A stretch of DNA of 60,002 nucleotides. It comes from an uncultured Ruminococcus sp. Its GTDB lineage: Bacteria > Bacillota > Clostridia > Oscillospirales > Ruminococcaceae. Positions 42,433 through 50,630 of this stretch are shown piece by piece (position 1 is the first letter of the stretch; every line of letters starts with the position of its first letter). Where the stretch lies: positions 1-60,002 of the forward strand of contig CACYSH010000016.1 of NCBI GenBank assembly GCA_902776945.1. Reading direction: 5' to 3'. A program made the translations under genes and the position numbers. Below the pieces are notes generated by a model. It was not told where the DNA came from. It saw only the letters and a list, made by a program, of their open reading frames with translations, and ran no database searches.

Positions 42433-44808
42433 ATGGCATATAAAATCATCGTCGTTGACGACGACAGCACAAATCTCCGTATGGCTGAACATATCCTGAG
42501 CAAAAACGATATGGACGTGACCGCGCTCGGCTCGGGGCAGGCTCTTCTCGACCACATCGGAAGGAACGACCCGCCCGATTTGATTCTTCTTGATATAAAT
42601 ATGCCCGAAATGGACGGCTTTCAGACGCTTGAGGAACTGCGCATCAAAGAAAACGCCGAAGGTCTTGAAGAAACGCCCGTAATATTTCTTACCGCCTCCG
42701 AAGGTATCGAGACCGAGACCCACGGCTTTGAAGCCGGCGTTTCCGATTACATAAAAAAACCTTTCAACCCCGATATTCTGCTAAAACGCATAGACAATAT
42801 AATCACGCGGCAGAACAGGATAAAGCTGCTGCGCACCGCCGCTTCCACCGATAAGCTGACGGGACTGCTCAACAAGTCGGCGGCGGCTTCCGAGCTTGGA
42901 CACTCCTGCGCCAATGAAAGCGGCTGTCTGCTGATGATAGACCTCGATTCGTTCAAGCTCGTGAACGATCTTTACGGTCACAAAATGGGCGACCGCGTGC
43001 TTATCGCCTTCGCTAAGATGATAAGCGAAAACGCCCCCGAAGGCAGCCGCTGCGCCCGTATCGGCGGCGACGAATTTGCGGCTTTCTATAAAGATATGAA
43101 CGGCGAGACCGAGCTTGCGGCACTTGCGGAAAGGCTCAACAAAAGCATCACCGCCGAAGCGAAACGGCTCATGGGCAACGATATGGAGATACCTCTCGGC
43201 GCGTCGCTGGGCGGAGTTTCCGTTCCCGAATGCGGCAGAGAATACGAAAAGCTGCTGTCCTTAGCCGACAAGGCGCTTTACAACGTCAAGCAGAACGGCA
43301 AGCACGGCGGTGAGATGTATTCCCGCGAAAGAGCCGACGGCACGAGGTATGCTCGTGCAAACGCCGCAGAGATAGACTCGATAGAAAAGGAGCTTTCCAC
43401 GCTTTCGGCGATATTCGGCGAAAGAAATATACCCAACTCGGCACTGCGGCTCGACAAGCAGATTTTTTCCAGCGTATACCAGTATATAATGCGATACGTC
43501 ACGCGCAGCCACCGCAAGGCTTGTAAAATGCTGCTGACCATTTCACGCGGCTCCGAGACCGACCCCGACAAATACGAGGAGCTGTGCTCCGAGTTCGGCG
43601 ACCACATCAAAAACTGCCTGAGAAAATCCGACATACTTATGCGCAACAAGCACGACCAGTATTTTGTACTGCTTGCCGACATACGCGAGGCGGCGGTCAG
43701 CGCGGTAATCAGCAATATGATTGGCAGCTGGAAGGAGCTGCACGGCGACGCGGTAAAGCTGAACAGCGTGACCGAATTTGTCGGCGGGAGCGCCGTTTCC
43801 ACCGAACCGGAAAAGGAATCCCGCATACTTATACTTGACAGCGACGTTGAAGAGATAAAGCGCATGGGACAGATACTGAGCAGCGGCGGCTTTTATGTAT
43901 CGGCGATGAAATCCGCGATGCCGCTGTTTGAATACCTGAAAAAAAGCATACCCGAGCTGCTTATAATCGGCGCGGAGCTGCCCTCGCTCAACTGCCTTGA
44001 CATACTGAACAGGTTAAAGGAGATAGGCGGCGAGACCTCCGACATTCCCGTGCTGATAATCGGCTCGGAGGAGCAGGGCGAGCTTATGTCGGGCGGACTG
44101 CTTCACGGAGCCTGCGACATTCTGCAAAAGCCCGTGAACGCGGGTGTGCTTCTGCAAAGAGTGCGAAACACTATCGAGCTTTCGGCGCTTCGCCACACAA
44201 TGAGCTGCGAAGTGGAAAAAAAGCTGCACGGCAGCAGAGAGCTTTTCTTAAATGTAGTACGTTCGTTCTCGGAATTTATCGACGAAAAGGATCACTATGC
44301 GCACGGACATTCGGTGCAGGTGGCGGAGCTTTCGCGTGAGATAGCAAAACGCGCAGGGCTGACCGAGACCCGTCAGAACGAGATATACACGGCGGCGCTG
44401 CTGCACGATGTGGGAAAGCTGAGTATCCCCGACGCGGTTATCAGCAAGCCTGCCGCGCTCACCAGCGAGGAATTTGAGATAGTTAAAGATCATTCGAATC
44501 TTGGAGCGAGAACGCTGGAGGGCATTTACTCGATGCCTGTTCTTGCCGCAGGGGCGAGGTGGCACCATGAGCGCTATGGGGGCGGCGGTTATCCCGACGG
44601 GCTTTCGGGCAAGGAGATTCCGATAGAAGCGAGGATAATCGCAGTAGCTGACGCTTACTCCGCGATGATGAGCAATCATACGTTTCGGGGGAGTCTTACG
44701 GCGGCTCAGGCGGCGGAGGAATTGCGTAAAGGCAGAGGAACGCAGTTTGATCCGGAATTTACGGATATAATGTTAAAAATCGCAGAGGAACAAAACAAAA
44801 AAAGTTAA
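42433..44808 (+). CDS. REC-GGDEF-REC-HD-GYP cyclic-di-GMP enzyme
   Basis: 791 residues, soluble. REC1 (4-125) has DDD and the phospho-acceptor Asp54 in LLDINMPEMDG. The GGDEF domain (about 135-295) has an intact GGDEF at 211-215 and should make c-di-GMP. A helical linker follows. REC2 (about 470-590) looks decayed: the acceptor position reads IIGAELP. The HD-GYP domain (about 605-785) has HD at 658-659 and HHERYGGGGYP at 711-721 and should hydrolyse c-di-GMP. GGAGGA lies 7 nt before the ATG. The stop codon lies inside the following repeat element. Confidence 0.9.
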   Translation: MAYKIIVVDDDSTNLRMAEHILSKNDMDVTALGSGQALLDHIGRNDPPDLILLDINMPEMDGFQTLEELRIKENAEGLEETPVIFLTASEGIETETHGFEAGVSDYIKKPFNPDILLKRIDNIITRQNRIKLLRTAASTDKLTGLLNKSAAASELGHSCANESGCLLMIDLDSFKLVNDLYGHKMGDRVLIAFAKMISENAPEGSRCARIGGDEFAAFYKDMNGETELAALAERLNKSITAEAKRLMGNDMEIPLGASLGGVSVPECGREYEKLLSLADKALYNVKQNGKHGGEMYSRERADGTRYARANAAEIDSIEKELSTLSAIFGERNIPNSALRLDKQIFSSVYQYIMRYVTRSHRKACKMLLTISRGSETDPDKYEELCSEFGDHIKNCLRKSDILMRNKHDQYFVLLADIREAAVSAVISNMIGSWKELHGDAVKLNSVTEFVGGSAVSTEPEKESRILILDSDVEEIKRMGQILSSGGFYVSAMKSAMPLFEYLKKSIPELLIIGAELPSLNCLDILNRLKEIGGETSDIPVLIIGSEEQGELMSGGLLHGACDILQKPVNAGVLLQRVRNTIELSALRHTMSCEVEKKLHGSRELFLNVVRSFSEFIDEKDHYAHGHSVQVAELSREIAKRAGLTETRQNEIYTAALLHDVGKLSIPDAVISKPAALTSEEFEIVKDHSNLGARTLEGIYSMPVLAAGARWHHERYGGGGYPDGLSGKEIPIEARIIAVADAYSAMMSNHTFRGSLTAAQAAEELRKGRGTQFDPEFTDIMLKIAEEQNKKS

Positions 44809-45058
44809 TAGTGAACAGTTAAGGTGTCCGCACAAAAAAGTGAATAGTGAATAGTGAATAATGAACAGTTAAGGTGTCCGCTTCGCGGACGTTGCGCGGC
44901 GATGGCATGAACAAGTTCATGCAGCCGCGCATTGACTCGCTTACGCTCGTCAGCTTTGAACCGTAGTATGTATTTAAAATAATGCGGAGCGAAGCGTCCG
45001 CAATAATGCGCCGCAGGCGCTCCTTAACTATTCACTATTCACTCTGCACTATTAACTT
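44803..45058. repeat. Palindromic MITE-like element, copy 3
   Basis: GTGAATAGT arrays face inward at 44803-44875 and 45021-45058. The interior has GTCCGCTTCGCGGAC, the hairpin GCATGAACAAGTTCATGC (44905-44922) and a GCGCCGCAGGCGC stem. The element begins at the stop codon of the upstream gene (TAA 44806-44808), so part of it replaced or supplied the end of that gene. It fills the gap to the next kinase gene. Confidence 0.7.
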
Positions 45059-45117
45059 AATTAACTGATTTTCCGTGCCGTAACAACTGTCAAACGATCT
45101 ATGATTGGACAAAAGCT

Positions 45118-47676
45118 ATGAAAAAGGACTTTGGTATCAACAGAGAAATAGGCTTTGTTTCACACCTTGTAACGATAATCACGCTCACGGTGTTTTCAGC
45201 CGTGCTTATCCTCCTGAACATTATCCTCGGCTGGGAAAAATGGACTATCCCCGTAATAATCGCAGGAGCCGCTATCTGTCTCGGCGTGCATATCTCGGGA
45301 AAAGGCTCGGCACGGGCGCGTATCTACTGCTACGGACTGTTCCTGATCTTCGAAATATTCTACTACTCCGTGAACATCAGCACGCTCTACGACAGCACCG
45401 GGCTTATCGTTATAATGTGCTTCGTCTTTGCCATGTCGGGCGAAAGAACGCTCGTCGCGGTGGGTTCGCTGGGCGGCATAGGCGGAATGCTCCTGCACCT
45501 GTGGATGATAAGCGACAGCAAGGGGCTTATACCGGAGCCTGCAAGCATCGTGCGGTCGGTGTGGCAGTTCGCACTCGTCGCGCTGGGCGCTGTTCTCGCC
45601 GACAGACTTTCCTCCGCGTGGTTCAATACCGAAAAGCTCTATCAGGACAGGATAGGCACTATACTTGAGGAAAACGAACGCGCAAATAACTTTCTCGCCA
45701 ACGTATCGCACGAAATACGCACTCCTATAAACGCCGTTATGGGTCTTGCCGCCATTATGGAAAAGGAAAAGCTCCCCGAAGGCGTAAAGGGGAATATGTC
45801 CGCTATCGCCGAAGCGGGACACCGCGTTGCCGATCAGATCGGCGATATTATGGATTACACCGAGATCGACATGAAAAAGCTCTCCGTTTCGAACGAGAGA
45901 TATATGATAAACTCCGTCGTGAACGACCTTGTTTCTCAGCTGCGTTTTACGGAGGATTACGGGCTTGACCTCGTTATCGACCTTGACCCGCGTGTTCCCT
46001 GCGAGCTTATCGGCGACGACAGCAAGATCAAAAAGATTCTGCGCCACCTGATTACCAACGGCTTCAAATTCACCGCGCAGGGCGGCGTGAACGTGCATAT
46101 CTTCGCGAAAAAGCGCGGCTACGGCATAAACCTGGAGCTTGAAGTCACCGACACAGGCTCGGGAATGACCGATACGGAGATAGAGCATATCTATGATAAA
46201 TTTTACCAGTCAAACTCGGGACGTTCGCGCTCGGCGGGCGGTCTCGGACTTGGCATACCCATTGTGAACGGCATAGCGCGGGCTATGGGCGGATTTATCC
46301 ATATCGAAAGCACGCCCGGGCGCGGAACGCTCGTCAGGGTAAGTATCCCGCAGGAGGTCTCCGACAATACCCCCTGCATAACAGTCGGCAGCAAGGACGA
46401 TATACGCGCCGCAGGCTTTCTTAGCTTTATGACGACGAGCGATTCCCGCATCAAGGACTTCCACATGGAAATGGTCTCGCACTTCGTAAAGGCGCTGGAT
46501 ATTCAGTTCAGGCGCGTAAGATCGGTTGACGAGCTGAAAAGGCTCACGGGCGAATGGAACATAACTCACCTTTTCGTCGGCACGGGCGAATATCTCGAAA
46601 ACCGCGAATACATCGAAAGCCTTTGCGGCAGCATGAACATAATACTCGTTGAGGACAAGGATTTCAGAGGTGCCGCCGACCGTAGGATAGCTTTAATGAA
46701 AAAGCCGTTTTACGGTATGCAGATCGCCAATTTCCTCAATCAGTCGAACATCAAGGGACAGAGTACCAGCCGCGAACGCATGACCTGTCCGGGCGTTAAA
46801 GTCCTTGTGGTTGACGACGAGCCGATGAACCTGCTCGTTGCACGCGGCATTTTCGAGGCTTACGGCATGGAGGTACACACGGCGGCGAGCGGTACGGAAT
46901 CTATCGAGATGTGCCGCGCCGACAGATTTGACATAATATTCATGGATCACATGATGCCCGGGCTTGACGGCGTTGAAACAATGAAGCGCCTGCGGCTAAA
47001 TGCGGCGCGGGTGAACGACGAGCTTTGCATAGTGGCGCTCACGGCGAACGCTATCAGCTCGGCGAAGGAGATGTTCATAGCGGAGGGCTTCAACGCCTTT
47101 CTGCCAAAGCCTATCGAGCTTATGGAGCTTGAAAGGGTATTGAAGCACGTTCTGCCGCGTTCAAGCGTGGTCTACGAGACCGTCCCCATAACCATAAAGG
47201 AAACAGAGACCCCGCCCGCGGCAGAGACAGCACCCGTTCCTGCGGAACCTGCTCCCGAAGCACCCGCTGTCCGCGACCCGTGGGCGGTGCTTAAAGAATG
47301 CGGCGTGGACATCGGCGAGGGGCTTGGCTATTGTCAGGACGATGAAGACTTTTACAGGGAGATATTAGCCGAATATGCCGCCGAGCCTGACGAAAAGCTA
47401 AAGGTCTTAAACGAGCTTTTCGGTTCGGAGGACTGGAAAGATTACGGCATAAAAGTCCACGCGATAAAAAGCAGCTCAAAGACGATAGGCGCGGACGCTG
47501 TGTCCGAAATGGCAAAGGAGCTTGAATTTGCCGCGAAATCGGATAACGCAGACCTTATCCGCGAGCGTCATGCCGCGTTTACTGCGGAATACTCGCGGCT
47601 GCTCGGAGCTGTCGCGGAGGTATTGGCAGACGGCTCTGATAAAACGAATGATCCCGAAACCGGAGGCGGCGTATGA
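45118..47676 (+). CDS. Hybrid histidine kinase: six TM, HisKA, HATPase, REC, Hpt
   Basis: 852 residues. Six TM segments (about 12-165) have only short loops, so the signal is probably sensed within the membrane. HisKA carries NVSHEIRTPINA with His198. HATPase shows DTGSGM and GGLGLGI (about 300-425). A decayed receiver-like stretch (about 430-545) lacks an acceptor Asp. A full REC has DDE at 566-568 and Asp610 in MDHMMPG. A C-terminal Hpt has His781 in KVHAIKSSSK. A complete phosphorelay is thus in one chain. The start follows GGACAAAAGCT. It overlaps the next kinase by 4 nt. Confidence 0.9.
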   Translation: MKKDFGINREIGFVSHLVTIITLTVFSAVLILLNIILGWEKWTIPVIIAGAAICLGVHISGKGSARARIYCYGLFLIFEIFYYSVNISTLYDSTGLIVIMCFVFAMSGERTLVAVGSLGGIGGMLLHLWMISDSKGLIPEPASIVRSVWQFALVALGAVLADRLSSAWFNTEKLYQDRIGTILEENERANNFLANVSHEIRTPINAVMGLAAIMEKEKLPEGVKGNMSAIAEAGHRVADQIGDIMDYTEIDMKKLSVSNERYMINSVVNDLVSQLRFTEDYGLDLVIDLDPRVPCELIGDDSKIKKILRHLITNGFKFTAQGGVNVHIFAKKRGYGINLELEVTDTGSGMTDTEIEHIYDKFYQSNSGRSRSAGGLGLGIPIVNGIARAMGGFIHIESTPGRGTLVRVSIPQEVSDNTPCITVGSKDDIRAAGFLSFMTTSDSRIKDFHMEMVSHFVKALDIQFRRVRSVDELKRLTGEWNITHLFVGTGEYLENREYIESLCGSMNIILVEDKDFRGAADRRIALMKKPFYGMQIANFLNQSNIKGQSTSRERMTCPGVKVLVVDDEPMNLLVARGIFEAYGMEVHTAASGTESIEMCRADRFDIIFMDHMMPGLDGVETMKRLRLNAARVNDELCIVALTANAISSAKEMFIAEGFNAFLPKPIELMELERVLKHVLPRSSVVYETVPITIKETETPPAAETAPVPAEPAPEAPAVRDPWAVLKECGVDIGEGLGYCQDDEDFYREILAEYAAEPDEKLKVLNELFGSEDWKDYGIKVHAIKSSSKTIGADAVSEMAKELEFAAKSDNADLIRERHAAFTAEYSRLLGAVAEVLADGSDKTNDPETGGGV

Positions 47677-50336
47677 ACAGGCTTACCAACGCAATTCGCG
47701 ATGAAAACAGACCCATGCACGAACGAATGTTCATGCTGCTCGGCTCTCTCGCCCTTACCGCAATGGCGGCTGTGGTGATGATAGGTTTTATCACAGGCGA
47801 CGACCCTTTTGACCTGTTGACGATAAGCTCGTGCTTTACTGTCTTTCTGATTCTGATGCTTATTGCGGGGAAAACAAAGAACTATAATTTTATCGCTGTG
47901 ATAGTATCTGTTATACTTATCTTCGTGCTGCTGCCCGTGACGTTCTTTGCGGGCGGAGGGATACAGGGCGGCGCTCCGATGTGGTTCATTTTCAGCACGC
48001 TGTGTATAACAATGATAGTGAACGGCAAGGGAAAATTCGTGCTGCTGCTGTTAAACTTCGTCTCGGCGGGCGTGTGCTGCTTTACAGCATACAGACATCC
48101 CGCGCTGCTGACGGAGCATTCCGTCAAAACCTGCTACATAGACACCTATATGTCGATAATACTTGTCGGGCTTATCCTTTCGCTTATGGTGGGCTTTGAG
48201 ATACTTACGCTGAAACGCGAAAAAGAACGCTCCGACGAGCAGAGCCGCAAGATAGCCGATCTCAACAAGGCACAGAACCGTTTCTTCTCCAGCATGAGCC
48301 ACGAGATACGCACCCCGATAAATACGATAATCGGGCTTGACGAGATGATACTCCGCGAGGACATCTCGGAGGAGGTTGCCGACGACGCACGGAACATTCA
48401 GTCGGCTTCGAAAATACTGCTTTCACTAATAAACGACATACTCGATATGTCAAAAATGGAATCGGGCAAAATGGAGCTTGTCCCCGTCATCTACGACGTG
48501 GGGAATATGCTTTCGGACATCGTGACGATGATCTCGGTAACAGCGGAAAAAAAGGGTCTGGAATTTATGATAGACGTTGACCCCACGCTGCCCTCGCAGC
48601 TGCTTTCCGACGAGGTGCGAATAAAGCAGATACTTATAAATCTGCTCAACAACGCCGTTAAATACACCCAGTCGGGCAGCGTGAGCCTTTCGGTACACTC
48701 CCACCGCACCGACAACAACCGTGCGCTGGTGACATACTCCGTTGAGGACACGGGCATGGGTATACGCAAGGAAAGCATTCCCCACCTTTTCGACGCATTC
48801 AAGCGCGTGGACGAGCGCCGCAACCGCTACATCGAAGGCACGGGGCTGGGGCTTTCGATAGTAAAGCAGCTCTGCGACCTGCTGGGCGGCGAAATATCGG
48901 TGAACAGCATCTACACCAAAGGCTCGACGTTCGTTTTCACGCTGGAGCAGGAGACCGTCGGCGACCAGCAGATAGGCACATTCAGCCCCGAGCGTTTCCG
49001 CAGGGGCGGCAAAGCCGCTAAGGGACAGCGTTTCGAGGCTCCCGAAGCGAGAGTGCTGATAGTTGACGACAACCGCACGAATATCCTTGTCGCGGAAAAG
49101 CTGCTGCGCCGAACGAAGGTCATCACCGAGACCGCCGAAAGCGGCGAGGAATGTCTGCGAATGACCCTGCAAAAGCACTATGACGCGATATTCATGGATC
49201 ACATGATGCCCGGTATGGACGGCATTGAATGCCTGCACGCCGTGCGCTCGCAGTCGGGAGGACTTTGCCGCGAAACGCCTATGGTGGTGCTTACCGCGAA
49301 TGCGGGCAGCGAGGAACAGGCGCTCTATCGCCGCGAGGGCTTTGACGCTTATATGCTAAAGCCTATCGACACGGCGGTGCTTGAAGAAACGCTGCTCAAT
49401 ATCCTGCCCGCCGAGCTTGTTACCGTCATGGAGCATGGCATTACCAAATTCGAGCAGGTAGAGCTTGTGAGGGCGGCAAAACGCAAGGTTCCGCTCGTCA
49501 TAACTACCGAGAGCGTTTCGGATATTCCGCAGAAGCTCGCCAACGAACTTGGTATACCCGTTATTCCGTACAAGATCGGCACCGACAACGGACTTTTTGA
49601 CGACGGCTTCGAGGCTGACGGCGACGTACTTATCCGCTGCATGAACGAGGAAACGATAACCGTCCGCAGCGAGCCGCCCTCCGTCGCCGACTACGAGGCT
49701 TTCTTTGCCGAGCAGCTCTCGGATGCGCAGCACATCATACACATCTCCATGGCAAGGCGCAGCGGCGAGGGCTTTGCAAACGCAAGCGAGGCGGCGCTGG
49801 CTTTCTACAACGTAAACGTGGTTGATTCGGGACATCTTTCAAGCGGAATGGGGCTTATGGCTATTCGTGCGGCGTACCGCATGAAGGGCGAGCCTTTCTC
49901 GGACGCTGCCGAGATAAAGCGCGGCATCGAGGAAATGCGCGGCAGAGTTTCAACGAGCTTCATTATGCGCGACACCAATTATCTCTGCCGCAGCGGGAGG
50001 CTTTCCGAGCGTATCAACAGGCTGTGTTCGGCTTTCATGATACACCCTGTCATTGTGATGAAGGACAGCACTATGACCATTGGAAAGGTATTTTTTGGCA
50101 ACTTAAAGCAGGCGCGGCGCACCTACATAAAAAAAGCGTTATACGACCTGCACGGCATAAATACCGAAGCGCTTTTTATAACCTATGTAGGCATGAAAAA
50201 GGACGAGGTGGAGGAAATACGCGATATTGTGGCGGAGTTTGTGAAGTTTGACAAGGTATATCTTCAGAAAGCCTCACCAGCGATCTGTGCCAACTGCGGC
50301 GAAGGAACATTCGGTTTGATTTTTGAAAGAAAATAA
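47673..50336 (+). CDS. Hybrid histidine kinase-REC fused to a DegV domain
   Basis: 887 residues. Six TM segments (about 18-190) are followed by a short coiled linker, HisKA with SMSHEIRTPINT and His210, HATPase with DTGMGI and GTGLGLSI, and REC with Asp509 in MDHMMPG. From about residue 605 to the end lies a full-length DegV domain: VITTESVSDIP, VVDSGHLSSGMG, the YLCRSGRLS motif, HPVIVMKD and the end GEGTFGLIFE. DegV/FakB proteins bind fatty acids. I infer that lipid binding modulates the phosphorelay or is controlled by it. It starts within the upstream kinase stop (ATGA). Confidence 0.9.
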   Translation: MNRLTNAIRDENRPMHERMFMLLGSLALTAMAAVVMIGFITGDDPFDLLTISSCFTVFLILMLIAGKTKNYNFIAVIVSVILIFVLLPVTFFAGGGIQGGAPMWFIFSTLCITMIVNGKGKFVLLLLNFVSAGVCCFTAYRHPALLTEHSVKTCYIDTYMSIILVGLILSLMVGFEILTLKREKERSDEQSRKIADLNKAQNRFFSSMSHEIRTPINTIIGLDEMILREDISEEVADDARNIQSASKILLSLINDILDMSKMESGKMELVPVIYDVGNMLSDIVTMISVTAEKKGLEFMIDVDPTLPSQLLSDEVRIKQILINLLNNAVKYTQSGSVSLSVHSHRTDNNRALVTYSVEDTGMGIRKESIPHLFDAFKRVDERRNRYIEGTGLGLSIVKQLCDLLGGEISVNSIYTKGSTFVFTLEQETVGDQQIGTFSPERFRRGGKAAKGQRFEAPEARVLIVDDNRTNILVAEKLLRRTKVITETAESGEECLRMTLQKHYDAIFMDHMMPGMDGIECLHAVRSQSGGLCRETPMVVLTANAGSEEQALYRREGFDAYMLKPIDTAVLEETLLNILPAELVTVMEHGITKFEQVELVRAAKRKVPLVITTESVSDIPQKLANELGIPVIPYKIGTDNGLFDDGFEADGDVLIRCMNEETITVRSEPPSVADYEAFFAEQLSDAQHIIHISMARRSGEGFANASEAALAFYNVNVVDSGHLSSGMGLMAIRAAYRMKGEPFSDAAEIKRGIEEMRGRVSTSFIMRDTNYLCRSGRLSERINRLCSAFMIHPVIVMKDSTMTIGKVFFGNLKQARRTYIKKALYDLHGINTEALFITYVGMKKDEVEEIRDIVAEFVKFDKVYLQKASPAICANCGEGTFGLIFERK

Positions 50337-50347
50337 TAACTGAGGGC

Positions 50348-50460
50348 AAACCAAGAGTCTTAGGAAGGGAGTGACTGCATTAACTATGTTAATGCCAGCA
50401 AGCTCGTGCAGGGGAAAACCCTTCTTCAGAAGGGTTTTCCAAAAAGACTGAGCGGTTCAG
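50348..50460. repeat. Intergenic repeat, copy 2
   Basis: The motif (50348-50369) is followed by the hairpin GCATTAACTATGTTAATGC (50377-50395) and then a second hairpin, AAAACCCTTCT / AGAAGGGTTTT, which can act as a terminator-like stem. It ends with TGAGCGGTTCA. It lies between the DegV-fused kinase and the EAL-like gene. Confidence 0.65.
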
Positions 50461-50553
50461 GCAATCAACCCGGAGAATGAAAGAGCGCAGCGATTTTCGC
50501 AAACGATTTGCGCGAATGTAAGGATTTTCGCACGGGTCTGGAGCAAGTCGAAA

Positions 50554-50576
50554 GCGGGAGCAAGCCCCCGCCCTAC
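50554..50576. repeat. Hairpin repeat of the CTACA type
   Basis: GCGGG and CCCGC around a 7-to-8-nt loop, followed by CCTACAAG. Same family as 35-56. Confidence 0.45.
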
Positions 50577-50630
50577 AAGAATTGCGCGGGGTAAATAACG
50601 AACGTTTGCTATAAGAACTGAGGAAAGAAT

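Noticed and set aside
47673-50336. A complete Fak-type fatty acid kinase system
   Set aside because: A DegV domain is present but no FakA (DAK2-domain) gene lies in the window, so no Fak pathway can be claimed here.
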